Source: Phoronis australis (lineage: Eukaryota; Phoronida; Phoronidae). Taken from it: DNA of 64,000 nucleotides. Below, piece after piece: positions 23,595 through 37,590 of the stretch (positions are counted from its first letter, which is position 1; each line of letters starts with the position of its first letter). The translations under genes and the position numbers were made by a program. The stretch is from NCBI GenBank assembly GCA_002633005.1, contig NMRA01000230.1, positions 517,495 to 581,494 on the forward strand, in the 5' to 3' direction. Under the pieces are notes generated by a model. It was not told the DNA's origin, ran no database searches, and saw only the letters and a program-made list of their open reading frames with translations.

Positions 23595-26500
23595 TATGAC
23601 TGACCTAGTAGTTGTAGTAAAACTCTTATTCAGGATAAAAACCTATTAAGTATTGCAATACAGTATTGCTTCTTTAGAGTACTGATAAGAAATAAAATCT
23701 GACTAACAAAATGATACAAGAAAAGAAATGAAATATGGAATAAAAGGGTCTACAACAATACTGCCAACAAATGAATGAAATGTTATACATTTACGCGTTA
23801 TCCAGTTACCAGGATTCAAAGAAAACTGGAACGTATGGACTCACTCAGTCGGACATCAAAATCGAAATAGTTTCACTCCAAAATGAGACTGGAATTTTTG
23901 AAAATACATTTTGCCATTGTCACTTGTTGACGGTGTATTGTTAACTTGATTTACTGGTTGTATTTTAACAAAGATGTTCTAGTGCCGTGCGATGGAGTCA
24001 CTTGTGCACATCTGAACACATGTGGTAATCTCTACGCACATGAAGCTTCAGCCGGCCCAAATTGGAGAGCTATCAACACCGGTATACATGTACCTACATG
24101 TATTTGAGTGCAAGAGAGCTCGTGTAGTCATATTCTGCAATCTCTGTAGACATTTAAGAAATTTTCGACTTCCCTTGTTGTACTACCAGCATAAAAACTG
24201 TATCGTTGGAATACATCACCGTTTTCAGTTGTCGATAACACTGTTCAGATTATTAACATCATTCAAAGGGAGAGGTCCCAGTACTTGGACAAAAATACGT
24301 ACAAGGAATTCTGTTCGAGATGTATGACCTGACCTACTTCCCCTATAAACCTCTGAACCATTCATCATGTTCAGATGTCAACCATGATGAACCTTGTCAA
24401 AGGCCTTTTTGAAGCTTAAAAACACGCCACCAACAATATGTCAGTTGTCCAAGGCGAATAGCAAGTAATCTTCACACCAATTGGAGCATTTTCAGTGATT
24501 CATTCAGGTTTAAAATCAAACTAAACAACAAATGATATATTTTCCCACAGGCATTCAAAACCTGATGGTGAATAGCTACTATCGATAACTTCGAGATAGG
24601 TCTGCAGTCTCCGCTAGAATTTCGGTCACACTCTTGGAAGTTTGGGAACTCTTGGTTTCTCCCAATCAGTTGATATTCAGTTCTTACCCTCAGCAAAGAC
24701 ACATGTAGGTTGAAAATGAACACCATTGTTATTCGTGTTGATGAATTGTTCATGTACGGTGTACTTCAGCAACTGCCATTTTGTTTTTGCTAGTTCTCAA
24801 AAGACGTTATTGGTAAGCTATTCATGCAGGTGGGCTTGTTTAAATCTGTCAACATGACATCATTCAAAGTTAATTGCCCGCACCATATTGGACATCGATT
24901 TCATAAGAATAGACCGGTGATGGAAATAACTATTCTATAGGATGTGTCTAACAGTATAAACATACATCAGGATTACTTTGGCCTCAAATAAATGGAGTTC
25001 ATTGTGACTCATTTCAAGGCATAAACAAAACGCGGCAGTCGGTCCGTCACGCTCTCGAATATGTTTCCTTTTTTATCATGTGAAAAGACCAACTTTCAAA
25101 ACACGGCTTTCGCACCCAAAACCTGGCTCCCGATTCACTATCATAGCTCATTGACTGCCCAACACGGTACACGGACGGAGGTCGAGCGCTATGTTCAGTT
25201 TGTAAGTCCAGGCCGGCCATGAGTTAGTCGGAGACCTGGTGGTCGGTGAGCCGTGTTTGAAGTCCGGGATCGAACTTGTGTTTTGGGTGCGTGAGCAGCT
25301 TTTTAAAAGTCCGGTAACTCATCCAATATTCCTCAATTTCCGTATGACGTTATCGTATACATGTTAATTAATACATATACATGTAGAAAGGTCTTTACGT
25401 ATGCCGTCGTACTGAAACTGACGAATACTGCACCAGCTAATGAAACCGTGTTTGTGAGTGGGCGAACTGAGTTCATTATCCGGCCCGTGAAATTAGATAC
25501 GTGTTCACAAGTGCGGCCAATCGGATTGTTCCCACCCCCTGCCATTGCATGATAACACGCACAAGATGACGTATGCTTTTCAATAGCAAGTGGATTCCAA
25601 CGTCACCGTTTTACATGACGTCGCCTACTCGACTTCCGGTTGGTGATTTCTAATACCGCGTGTTTGTTCAGCATAAATTTCTCGAAAAACGTTGACTGTA
25701 CACACTTATTTATTTATATGTTTCTCGTTCCATTTTGTTTCTGTAATGGGTGTCATCTGTTCACTCTGACGAAGAGACGGAGATGTAAATAAAACATTCC
25801 ATCATTGCTTCATTTGTTGATTGGTTTCGCAACTTCGTGGGCTTGTCATTACGTAATCAGCATCCACTTTCTGTTAAGAACGACATTTCTGGTAATATAA
25901 CTAATGTATCGATTACTGTCAATTTACTTGCATAATTTCAACTAGATTTGAGTCCCAACTGACACTCGGTTATTTGGGGGTAAAATCAAACACTTAATAG
26001 CATGCAGGTAATTTCAAATTTTTACGTACGTGACTACTAATAACAGGCATTTCTGAGAATCGATTATCAACTAAGTTGCCTGTTGACGCCAACGAGGACT
26101 GCGAATCAGCACTCTAGAACCTCTTTTAGCCTTGTAGATAATTAGTATTACAGGAATTCCTCGAGTAATTGACACCTATACCCATACGAGGATCAGATGC
26201 CGGACCATGATGTAGAAGGTTGTTAGTCCATGCTCAGACGTGTGGGTGAACTGTACACTAAACTTTGTCTCAGATTATCTTTAATTATGCTGATACGGGA
26301 TTTGGTTTCCTTTTAAGCAATAACTTTTTTAAAAAATAAAAATTAACTACTATTAGATGATGTAAATCTTTGAGACAAAAAAATCCTTCTACGCTCGTGA
26401 AGCTTTCAAAGTTTGAAGCACATCTGAATACATTTTCAAAGTCTGCTAAATCTTCAAGCGGGGTGAATAACGCTTGAAGCGAATTTTTAGACGTCCTTGA

Positions 26501-29118
26501 AGAACTAGTACTAGTTAAATCGAAGCACAGGGTCCGTCTTGTAACACAACAAAGGTGTGTCTTAGCTGAAGATAAATTAATCTCATGGTAGGTACCAATT
26601 GACAGAACAAATTTTGTTAAAATCATTAATTGCAGCAGGACAATAGTTCTAAACTGCGGGGCATGACCCCTAGTCCCCATTACAAATCTGCACTTGCTTT
26701 TTATACGTGTCAATTCCTAACATTTTGTAGTATGGGAGCCCCGGCTGCGAACGGGAAGAATGTTCCAAGCGCGCTAGACATATAAATATTTACAGACACG
26801 CTCCACAAGGTTACTAAACCGTGGAACACAATTTTGCCCTAATATTGCAAATCAAAATCGTACCTGTGGTAGTTGCAGGGCCTGAATGAAGCAAAATACA
26901 GTACCACTTCCTAACCAAAAACAAAAAAATCATTTAAAGAAAGAAGTCGGCAATTTATGCAAAAAATGTCAACATTTTCCACACACACATGTTTTGCACG
27001 CGACGCTATCCTGTCGCTGAGTATATACTGCCGTAAGTTGATGTCGTGATTTGTGAAAAGATGTCAACATTTAACCTAATGACTTAGTTTAAATGCCATT
27101 GGTTGATATAGAAACGAGATTGACCTTTAAGATTTTAATTTGGCGGAAGTGGAAAAAGACGTCGAAGTCGCAATTTTGGAAGTTGCCTTTTCATCGACAA
27201 TTTTTTTCTTTAATTTTGGGTTTGCTAATTCTCGTGCAGAAAACGTGAAGAGAACAGAGGATGATCATTTTAAAGGTATGTTTTTGAACTATTGTTAAGG
27301 TCGCACATTCTACATTTCGTCAAATTTCTTTGACAACCGCCGCTAGCAAAAACTGCAAGCAAAGCCAGCACTTTTGAATAGCAGTGGTTTGGGACTGGAG
27401 CGCGCAGTCCTTAATGAAACATGAATAAAATGACCAAACTTGAACAGAATTGCAGGAATTTACCTCAGACAACACTTCAACATTTGTTCAGAGCTTTTTC
27501 ATCAAAAGTACTTCAATTTTTTACATGGCTGTGTTTCCATTTCGCTTTTGTTTTCGTAAACATAAAAAAAATCCTACGTTGACATCCTCGCAATTCGAGC
27601 AGTTTTCTTCAGGCATTGATCAAAGACGCCATGCTGTTGTAGTTAATTACATCACCTCAGACTGCGGATGTTATCATTCTCAAAAAACTTTGAACAGTTT
27701 TGTTGTCATAATACATAATTTTCATTAATTCTTCTGGGTGTGTAGCAAAATTGGCACGAAAATCTGTGGGACCAATGACCCTCGACTTCTCCGTTTGTTG
27801 AACCACGTGATCTTTCCTATAGCCCGTTACTCGCAAGCTCACTTTGCCCCTCAAGAGATTTTGTAGTTCTGGCATGATGTTCAACAACACAGTGTTAGTT
27901 ACCACCAAAATTGAATAGCTGGTTAGCAATTATAATTATCAGGCTTAGGGTTTCCAAGGCGGATTTGACCATTTACGAAGGCACGTTTTGTACAGTTATG
28001 CCGCCAAGAGGCCGAGAATCTGCAAACTTCGACATCTAGCATGACAGTGTAGCGCTCGATTTCTTTCTTAAATGTTAATTCTAGAGTGGTTATTCATCCA
28101 AAAAGCTCTGTTTTGCCAAAGGGTTTTGGTTTACCTGGGTAGGAAGGGGTAATAATTAATGATATGCCAATATTGCGTGCACGTGTGTAAAGCATGTTGT
28201 GCATGCAATTCGGGCAAGAAATGTTAAAGTAAGTGGGTTGAGTTGCCCGAAACTGATAATTGACGAGATCTCGGTTACAACAAGCCTTTGATAAGTTCAG
28301 CGGCGGAGGTTTACGACCAATACTTTACCGTCCATGCAGACACAAGTTTAGACATTTCTTGTCCAGGAAGAACGGATGTTTTGTGACATTGAAATGTAAT
28401 GGCGTTGTTATTGTCTCAAACCCCGTCAGTTCGGATATCAAACATAAACTGGTGAACTCCTTCAGAACCATGACCACGCCTACTTAACAGATGAACTGCA
28501 TTAAATTACATTCCCCTCCTCCATTGCACGACATTTGTACGATGTAAAATGGCTCGCGTGTACGTCAGCAACAAGAAACGAAACCCGAAAGTGTTTCTTT
28601 TGTTCCAGAGCTATAAAATCAGTGTGGTAATGGAGTTAGGTTCCATAGGCAATATCGTTAGGCGTAATCTCCCTTAATGATGAAGATTCAAATCCCGTTT
28701 CCAATACCACCAAACTTATTTACACATCAGCCCAATTCAATTAGGCCAGATCGGTAGCGAACGGGTCATTATAAAAGCCTGAATAGGATTTCCGTCGGAC
28801 AGTTTTATCCCTAGCTAGGAAAAACAGTAATTCTAAAATCAATGAGAGATACAGTATTATTAGTTTATTACTCGTTGTATTATGGGATTACGTTAGGACA
28901 GCACACCAGTGTGGGGATCCTGCTGGTCACATTATCGACTCTAGTCCCGCCTCACTCAATACAGTGTCAAGGGACAACCGCATTAAGACAAGGATTCCTC
29001 TAAGCATTTTGATCATCAATATCTATGATGAACGCAAATCTCCCCAAGCTTTTGTATACAGTGTGTAAAGTTAAAGTGTGGTGCATATAATATATGTATA
29101 TATCCATTGATTATTTGT
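23595..29118. other. Long intergenic stretch with minor repeats, no supported gene
   Basis: At 25111-25122 and 25280-25291 the 12-base word CGCACCCAAAAC occurs in opposite orientations, with a box-B-like GTTCGATCCCG on the minus strand close to the second. At 27240-27275 a 36-base segment is bounded by an acceptor and a GTATGT donor, but nothing links it to a gene. The 142-codon minus frame at 26285-26713 has no recognisable features. Confidence 0.4.
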
Positions 29119-29337
29119 ATTTATGTATGTATGTATGTATGTATGTATGTGTGTGTGTATGTATATACATGTATGTACATGTATGCATGTGTGCTTGCAT
29201 GCATGCGTGCATGTATGTATGTATGTATGTGTGTCGGGTGTGTATGTATGTATGTATGTATGTATGCATGCTTGCATGCATGCGTGCATGTATGTATGTA
29301 TGTATGTATGTATGTATGTATGTATGTATGTATGTAC
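29119..29337. repeat. TATG/CATG tetranucleotide microsatellite, about 220 bp
   Basis: Long runs of TATG are interrupted by TGTG, CATG and GCATGCATGC variants. Every frame through it is a Met-Tyr-Val-Cys or His-Thr-Tyr-Ile repeat and none is coding. Confidence 0.97.
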
Positions 29338-32300
29338 TTACCAAAATTTCTCTCAAGTTCTTATGTTATGAATTGTCTAATTTCGTGGAGAAAAAAGTTT
29401 ATAAGGACGTTGAAGGCGAAAAACGTTAGCGTTCTAAGATGTGCCTCAACGCGTATTCGTCCACGCAACCTCCGTAGTCGCAGCATCTGACGCTTTGCTG
29501 GCGGAACGCAATCCCGCTAGATGAGTGGCAGAGCATTTTATGTGTTTCCACTGGTAAAATCACGGACCTTGATTTCACGGAATGTCTGGCAGACAACGGT
29601 GAGAACTGGCGATTTGTAACATTATCAGAACCACGCGACGGACTTTGGTTGTTTCATAGCTCTGATCAAAGCTGATAACTTCAAGAAATCTACCCCGTCT
29701 AACAACAATTTCAAAAATTCGTTTTTCGACCGAAAAATGATAGTGTCCCTTAAATTACAACTTTAAGAAAACGTGGAAATTAACTTTTAATTGCAAACCC
29801 TCAAATACAGATTTATACATGAAAATGATCAATAGCTGGTGAAAACAAATAGATTTAATGTTTACAATTATTCATTGATCCTTTTGTACCTGAGCAAAAT
29901 TACTGTTGTCTTTCGCAAATTTTGTAAAAACCAATATTTCTTGTTGGTTGTACGATTAAGCAATTTCGTGCACAGAACAAAGCGCTAATGGAATGATGGC
30001 GTTTCGTTGGCTTCCATTTAGTTTCTGCTCATAGAACAAAGCATGGTCAATCCATATTGTGTTTGTATGTACATTATTAAGGTAGAAAATTGCAATTTGT
30101 AGCAGGTATCTAAAGGGAATTTTACAATTATAGCTTAGATCATGCAATTATGTAGTTTACGTGTATGAAGCAATTACTATGCTCCATTAATTCGTTAAGC
30201 CGTTAAATCTTCGCAAAAGGCAATTTTCTCGGATGGGTGCAATTACTCACCGGGTAAACTTTTCTCCAAGCCTTCGGCTCACTATCATCGTTTTAAAGAT
30301 TTTGCTCAACTACAAGACCTGATCAGGGTAATCTACTATGTTGCGTGCACTGTTCTCCAAAACGCTATTAAGAATTGTAAGTTCATAAAATGGTCCACTT
30401 TTGCATGAGAGTCTATCGAAAAATAGAAGTTCTATGACTTACGTAAAAAAAAAATAAAAAGTTTCATAAACAGAAACCGAAATATTGATTTAGAGAACTA
30501 CACCGTAAAATCTTTGTTGAGATTTCATTTTGAACGTTTATATCACACGAAATTTTGTCTTGTACTTAATTCCTTTCTTTTTGCTAAATTTCACTGAAAA
30601 TCACATGGTTACGTAACCTAATTACTGACAGATTGGCAAGAAACTAAAAAGTCAAATTCTACAAGCATTCTACTTTCAGAAAATATTGATTATACTGGGA
30701 TAAAATCAACAGTTTTCTAGATATTTGGCTCACTTGTTAACTTGTTCACTAAGTCCTACAAAACCTTGAATCACGTTTGCACCCAACGATCAACTCTACT
30801 AGCTTCAGGAGTCATCGTGTAAAATTACTTTCACATGCAGGGGCGCTAAGGGGACATGTTTATAATCCGATTCTAAATTTGTCGTCAAAGATATCGATCA
30901 GTTTTTTCTAGCATGGAGCTGACGTTGTTAAACTCTTCATGAAACATTCATTGCTAAGCTGACGGTAAGGAAGATATCAATAAATGGAAAAACAAAACAA
31001 AAGAGTCTACCTCTACATATATGAAAAAAGATAAGGATTTATTGCTTTACCAAGAGTCAATTAAGAGTTGATTTATGTGTAGATCTAAGGCTTTTTAACA
31101 ATTGTCACTTAATGATAACCGTTCAGCTGGAACTTTTAACATTCATATTTAAAGAATTCTTTTTAAACAAATCTCCACTCTTTCGCATTTCACTATTCCT
31201 TTTTCGTTTATGCTGCAATAAAGATATCAAGTAGTTCATTCATACAGTTCTTCAACGGTAAGAAATTGTGAGAGCTCAAAACCATCAGTCATACGCACTT
31301 TTAGAGCACGTCATCAAAACTCCATTGAAATCTACCTACAGCACATAAAACACTGCAATGACAGTCCTCCAATAAGGAAAATTTTACCATACACACAAGG
31401 CATTTTGATAACCAAAGTTCCCGATACCCCTTATTGAGTTTTCCTGGAATTCAATTGTGACTTTAAAAGCTTCATGTAACAAATACTGTTACCATTGATA
31501 TTATTGTTAATGTTATTGTTATCATTTCCTCACCATCGTCATCATCGTCGGTATTATCATTATTATTAATATCGTTTGTTTATTATCGTTATTGAGGTCG
31601 ATGTCAAGCTTTATCGTCAGTGGTGATGTTGCAAGTTTCGCTATTGTTGTCGTTGTTGTTGTTCTTGTTGCTAAATGCCGTTGTTGGCGTTGTTCTTGGT
31701 GTCTTTTTTGGTGTCGTTGTGAGGGTAATTGGTGCAATACTGATGTCAAGACAATAAGAAATGTTTGGCAATGCTCAATGATACTCTGGTTTTCGGTATT
31801 TTCATATCATAATGTTACAGGAGTTAGATACGCATACTCACTAGTGTTTTGTTGGAAATTTTGTTGATATCGATGACTTTTTTCGATTGTCCTCAAACAG
31901 ATTTACCAGGCACTGTTTCACATGAATGACAATTTCCAAGTTTAATAATGAAATTGTTCTACTTATAACAGGTAAAAGCTTGGGAGAAAAGGTATACTTA
32001 CCTAACAATGCCTTGAGGCTAAAATTTCTAACCAGATAGGTCATCCTTGGAATTATGATGTAAATCTGCTGCACGAGGATAAATCACTGACTTGGGATCA
32101 ATCTGTGATCAATGTCTCACAATATTTATACCCCAACCGCTCTGGCGTATTCAATAGAATCTCGCGATCTCCTGATTCGTCCGCACTGTTAACACGTCAC
32201 TCGTTTGCGAGTGTTCTTCGGAAGAAGTTCTTTCACACAGAATTGGTGTTTCCGTGAAACACTCTCTCACACATCGTGGCAAATGAGAGCAGGGCTCTGT

Positions 32301-34354
32301 ATTTTTCAATCCGCGCTAATTCGAAGAAGTTCAAGGAGGTGTTTGAGAGACTTTTGAGCTCGACGTGTACACGTCTCAGGTTATCAATGATCAATTTACA
32401 ATTACAAGTTTTCTATGGACTTGAATTTGAGGGGCGTTTTCGGTGAATAGGCATTTGTATGGAGTTTGAGTTTTAAAACTATGATTAGAAGGATATATGC
32501 CGAAATACCACAGCGCTTTTTTGTGTGCGACAGAGCGCCATTTTGTGTGCGACAGAGGGATAGATGCCGTGGAGCCAACTTTTTCCCACAATGCCGCGCA
32601 TACGTTTCATTACTTTTAGTGTTGAGCTTGGCTCTATTTTACATCAAAAGCAGTTTTACTGTTGTTCACGACTAAAGTGAGTTCTTGCAAAGTTGACCTA
32701 AATTTGACAACCTCAATAGCGCTCGGAATATTGTTTTTACTCGTTCGCGGTAGCTTTTGGGGGGTAATTTAACGCGTTAAACCACCTCAAACCTATTTCA
32801 TTGTGGTTTGAAATAGCACAGTGTCGAGTCTCCAAAAGCGCCCGCAATCACTATTTAAATGACTTTGAATTTAGCAGTTGGTATTGGCAGGAGTCAGTAC
32901 ATTAAACGTGTCACCTGATGCCATGACGTCAGTGTTGTTATCATAGCCTAAATATTTAAACTTTCATGGGTTCGTTTTTGCCACAACTGCCGCGCATCGT
33001 TCAGTTTTCACCTGGGTACCCTTGTTGAGCAAAGACGATAATTTAGCTCTTCCCGCCGGATGCCGATCTGTTAAGGGGGCACCGTGACGACCTTTTTCAG
33101 GAGTGAATTACGATTGGGTAGGATATACTTCTTGAACTTTGACCAGAGCTGCAAAACAACAAAAGCATTTCGCGACGTTGACTTCCAGTCAGTTTGCTGG
33201 TATTTGGTGTAGAATTAAGGCACTGATTTGGTGTTTTAAATTTGTGCAGTAGAAAATGGCCGAGGACACCGGAGTGGGTTCTCATCAAAGTGAATGTAAA
33301 AATCGAGGAGAGCCACTTATGAATGTGTGTCAGAAAAAGGCAACTTCACGGAAAGAAATCGAAGAGTTTTGTTGAAAAAAATAACGTAATGTCTAATACA
33401 AGTATCAAGTAATTATTTAGATTTTATTGACATTGTATTGTTGCCAATTGTCACTGAAAGAAACACCTTTCAGCACTTGAATAGAAAAAATATGCTTACA
33501 GTATTTTACGAATTCGAAGTGCTTTTCTTCATTTTCTGCTGATGCAGGTTACCACATTTTAGTTGAATATACACATTTTGAGTGGAGATTACACATTTTA
33601 CTTGAATGCCACACATTTTTCCGTCTCGTGGCGACCATGGTCGCGTGATCTTGTTAATCACGCTGAACTGTGAGTTTGAGGTTTGAGAATAAAAGTTTGT
33701 TGTTAACTACATGCCGACGTTATTAGTTATTGATTTACACAAACTTACCCGGAAATTTCATCGAAAAATTACCATCGACAGTGAACGCAAGCCCAATCTG
33801 ATAAATAATAGCGTATTCTTCAATTCCACGTAAGTTGAACTGTGGGCTGCAAAATTGAGTTACCTAACGTTTCCTAGTAATAATTTGATTTTTTATGACG
33901 ACAAAAATTGTTCAATGATGACAGTGTAACAAGGCGCTTGCGATTAAGCGTAGTATTGAACACTAGTGTTGAATGTTTCATGGAATAAATTGTATGTCAG
34001 TGTTACTAATGTTACGTGAAAGGGTTAATTATTGACATTAACAGCAATTGTGACGGGTAAAGTAATTAGACAAGTATTAGGACCCAGACAGTGACTTTAA
34101 TTGACACATCGATAAACGACGTGTTAGTCGATTGTCAACGCTTGGACTGCCTCATCGACCCCATCGTCAACCTACCGCAACCGATACCATGTTCTTTAAT
34201 TTTTAATTCATGGATTTTTGTTTATGTTGTGACTAATTGTCATCCGGACTGCTCATGTTGTTGTAACTGCGGTCATTATTAATATTCAAGTGGCATTATA
34301 TGCGATTTTCACCACAATTGAGTAAATAATTATCCATTTCTTTGCTATCATACA
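29338..34354. other. Long intergenic stretch, no gene seen
   Basis: The region 31495-31690 is rich in ATT, GTT and TCG triplets (imperfect trinucleotide repeat). The rest shows no supported features. Confidence 0.45.
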
Positions 34355-35095
34355 CTTTATCCCATACGCGTTGAATCTGTCGAGGGAAATACGGCCATGT
34401 AATAAAGTTTTCCGTATTCACCTCCCGCACTACTTCAACAGTGACCTCTGACATGGAAAGTTCAAAACGTAGGTCAATGTCGACTAGACGTCGTTAGCCG
34501 GTTTGATCACCAAATTTTTCGGAAAATAGTTTAAAGTAATACAATTATAGCAGTGTAAATAACTCTAAACATACAATCAGGTCTCAATCGTAACGTCCGG
34601 ATCAGGACAGTTAACTATACGACAGTTCTGTCTCAGTTTTCATTTGCTAAATATTTTATCGTCTACAACTCCTTGGTAACTACAATATCAAATATTGTTG
34701 TTATTTAACTATTTTCAGGAGATGTTACAAGTTCAATGAAAGGTTACCCTTATTTTCATCTTTGTTACCTCTTTTCTAGTAATAAATCGCCTCATTTAAA
34801 ACTGTTTCTGTTACTAGAGAAAACTTGCAGCCTAACGCGCAAGTACATACATATAGGATGTGATCCACCACGTGAGCAGGCTGAGTGAAGTATTTAAAGA
34901 ATGTGCGGAAAAATGAAAGGAACTTAGGAATTCGAAGCGTATGGGATAAATACAAAACGTACCTTGACTGGCGTACATGAAGTAATATCCCACTCGACAT
35001 TATTTCGCGTATCGACCTCGGTCTCGATCGATACGCGTAATAATGTCTCGTGGGATATTACTCCATGTACGCCACTCTCAGCACGTTTTGTGCAT
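34355..35095. mobile_element. Foldback-ended dispersed repeat, copy A
   Basis: About 740 bp, repeated in the same orientation at 36100-36780. Shared words include GAGGGAAATACGGCCATG, CACTACTTCAACAG and CAAGTACATACATATAGGAT. The right end is a long hairpin (34970-35073). There is no coding capacity, so it is probably a non-autonomous element. Confidence 0.75.
34970..35073. repeat. Long hairpin at the end of copy A
   Basis: The left arm begins GGCGTACATGAAGTAATATC and the right arm ends GATATTACTCCATGTACGCC. Arms are about 48 bases and mostly complementary, with a short loop near 35020. Confidence 0.85.
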
Positions 35096-35328
35096 GTATC
35101 TTCCCGACAAACGCTGCTTCGTGTGTAGCCCTGTCGCACATTTTTTAAACGCGAGATCCCGCGAAAAAAGAAAATGACACAAGAATTCACAAGATAACGT
35201 CGTATAGTGCAAGAGAACCACGTCAACATATTTGCTTCCTTAGCGAGATTCTTGCGTCAAAGGGAACGCAAGCTCGGTAAACGATATTCACGTATCTCCT
35301 CGACCTGAAGGATCTATCGCCTTGCGCG

Positions 35329-35590
35329 GGCACACCAGACACAAGCTGGTTTTAAGAGAGAATTTTTCTTGCTGCTTTGGACTGTTATGATGGAAGTTGT
35401 CTACGTTTCCGCGGGCACAGCCAGACAGTCAAGTTTTCAGTCGGTTAACGCCGGTCTGTTATTATTTGAAAAAACGTTATTTTGAAAGTTTCATATTTTA
35501 GCACAGCTGTGAAGCTGGTACACAAGCTGGTTTTAAGAGAGAACATTTTCATGCGGCTTTAGAATGATCTGGTGGAAGTTGCTTTCCTTT
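35329..35590. repeat. Direct repeat pair around ACAAGCTGGTTTTAAGAGAG
   Basis: The segments starting near 35340 and near 35521 share ACAAGCTGGTTTTAAGAGAG, then TGCTGCTTT/TGCGGCTTT and TGGAAGTTG, at a spacing of about 180 bases. This is an old tandem duplication. Confidence 0.7.
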
Positions 35591-36099
35591 GACCTGGTCG
35601 CAAAATTGTGGAAAATCAATTTTGTGCAGGCTTATTTAATGGGGTACTCATATTGGAATTTGTCATCATTGTTACGATTGTCAATTAGTGATACATTCAG
35701 TTATGCGACGCTCTGTCATTTGGTGCATGCGTGATGAGCATTTACGTCACAGGCCAGCACCCTTCATTATCTAGCTGATAAGATTGCTGTTGGCGAACTT
35801 GGAATCCTGCTTAATCTCAAGATCGCATATGCGTGAACTTGGAATTGAATAGGCAATCAGGTGAATTTTCTTGTTCAGTGTAAATAGTTTTTGTAATTAT
35901 CGGCTTCGTGAATACTCACTTTCTCTTTCATCTCAACTTGTGTAAAAGAATCGGAGGAAGGTGTGAATGGCTAAATGAATTATTGTTTGGTGAATGAGAT
36001 CATCAATACATGTAGTTGAAAAGGGATTGGTTAAAATTTACATTATTTCATTAACGTGTAGTTTGATTTAGTGCAGTGCAAATTTTTATCAACGTAAAC

Positions 36100-36780
36100 G
36101 TGATTATCCCACGCGCGTTGAATCTATTGAGGGAAATACGGCCATGCAATAAAGTTTTCCGTATTCACCTCTCGCACTACTTCAACAGCGACCTCTGACA
36201 TGGAAAGTTCAAAAGGTAGGTCAATGTCGACTCGACGTCTTCAGCCGGTTCAATCATCAAACTTTCCGAATATAGTAATACAGTTGCAATAGTGTAACTA
36301 ACACTCGACATGCAACCAGGCCCTAAACGTAAAGTGTGGAAAAAACGTTTAATTATAAGACACTTTTTGTTTTTTAACTACAGTATTTCCAGGATATGTT
36401 GCAAGTTCACTGCTCAGTTGCCGTTGTTTTCATCTTTGCTACCTCTTTTCAAGAAATAAATCGTTACTTTTAAAACTGTTTCTTTTTCAAGAGAAAACTT
36501 GCAACCTAACGCGCAAGTACATACATATAGGATATGATCCGCCACGTGAACAGTCTGAGTGAAGTATTTGAAAAATCTGCCGAAAAATGTAAGAAACTTA
36601 GGTATTAGTATTCAAAGCGCATGGGATAAATACAAAACGTACCTCGATTGGCGTACATAAGGTAATATTCCACTCGACCTTATTCCGCGTATCGACCGAG
36701 ACCGAAGGTCGAGGTCTATACGCGGAATAAGGTCGAGTGGGATATTACTTCATGTACGCCACTCTCGGTACGTTTTGTGT
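36100..36780. mobile_element. Foldback-ended dispersed repeat, copy B
   Basis: Direct repeat of 34355-35095, about 1.7 kb downstream, diverged by substitutions and indels. It ends in the hairpin at 36650-36760. An outer stem, CAAAACGTACC against GGTACGTTTTG, encloses the main one. Confidence 0.75.
36650..36760. repeat. Long hairpin at the end of copy B
   Basis: The left arm contains CTCGACCTTATTCCGCG and the right arm its exact complement CGCGGAATAAGGTCGAG. In copy A the corresponding arm words are CTCGACATTATTTCGCG and CGCGTAATAATGTCTCG, so a C/A difference in one arm is matched by a G/T difference in the other. Confidence 0.85.
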
Positions 36781-36975
36781 ATTTTTTTGATTGAACTTGT
36801 CAAGCTTCTTCGTCTATTCCAAGTTCACACATACGCGATCTTGAGATTAAGCAATATCCCAAGTTCACGCGCAGCAAGAAAATACATTTATACCACAATA
36901 TTAGCGTCAAATGGCAAATACAACCGTGTAATAACCCTCACTAGTGAGATAACGACTTGGCGGGAAACCGAGGAC

Positions 36976-37039
36976 GGTGTCGAACCCGGGACCCTAATAT
37001 TGCTATTGGCCGACTTTACCACTACACCACGCAGCGACT
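36976..37039 (-). repeat. tRNA-derived SINE head
   Basis: On the minus strand box A (GTGGTGTAGTGGTAAAG) is followed by box B (GGTCCCGGGTTCGACACC) at normal tRNA-like spacing. The acceptor ends do not pair, so it is a polymerase III promoter of a SINE and not a tRNA gene. The body of the SINE would continue to lower coordinates. Confidence 0.75.
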
Positions 37040-37590
37040 GACGTTATCAAGAGTGAAAATAGAATACTTAAATGAGCACACGCAATAATCGCACGTTCAA
37101 CAAACTACATTGTACTGTACTTATACGCTACGAAAAATACATGTACGACACATAATTTCCATAAAAATGATATCTTAATTCGGTGAAATTTTTCTCTCAT
37201 GTCTTCTTACTTGTAAATCACCGATCTCTAGTTTGAATGCGGGTATCGTGTCGTCAGGATCTTTGACTTGAGAATTATATTCAGTTACCAGTGGTAACCT
37301 ACTTTAGCAGACAATAATTTCCCGGTCGAAGCTTAGCGTGAAAAAAACGTGTTTTAAGCTATAATAGTTGGTAAACCTTTATTTATGAATTCTATTTATT
37401 TCTATAATATTTAAGTTTTCAATTGGTTTTGAGTAAAAGCATTATTTGACAAAAATAGCCGGGCTTTTCTTAAAAAGTTATGACCTCCGACCCCGGGCCT
37501 CTGACATAGAAAGTAGTTACAAAGCCGTGGAGAGTCAGAAAAGGTAAATCGATTCATTGCAATGTTTCTCGTTTAGTGTGTGGTATAAAT

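Larger units (their letters stand above)
35796..36868. mobile_element. Possible composite element with inverted ends around copy B
   Basis: TGCTTAATCTCAAGATCGCA at about 35810 is matched by its near-perfect complement TTGAGATTAAGCA at 36839-36851. Flanking AACTTGGAAT and ATTCCAAGTT words extend the match on both sides. The inverted arms of about 50 bases enclose repeat copy B. Copy A lacks these arms, so they either belong to a host element into which copy B moved or were lost from A. Confidence 0.5.

Noticed and set aside
25097-25291. Simple MITE bounded by CGCACCCAAAAC inverted words
   Set aside because: The second pair of complementary words (CAAAACACGGCT and AGCCGTGTTTGA) is in the wrong order for nested arms, so the ends of an element cannot be defined.
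26285-26713. 142-codon minus-strand frame
   Set aside because: Unusually long for this AT content, but without domain, splice context or signal peptide. I cannot distinguish it from chance.
27240-27275. 36-base segment with acceptor and GTATGT donor
   Set aside because: Too short and isolated, with no flanking coding exon found on either side.
29071-29490. Several 70-130 codon Met/Tyr/Val/Cys or His/Thr/Tyr frames
   Set aside because: All are translations of the TATG microsatellite.
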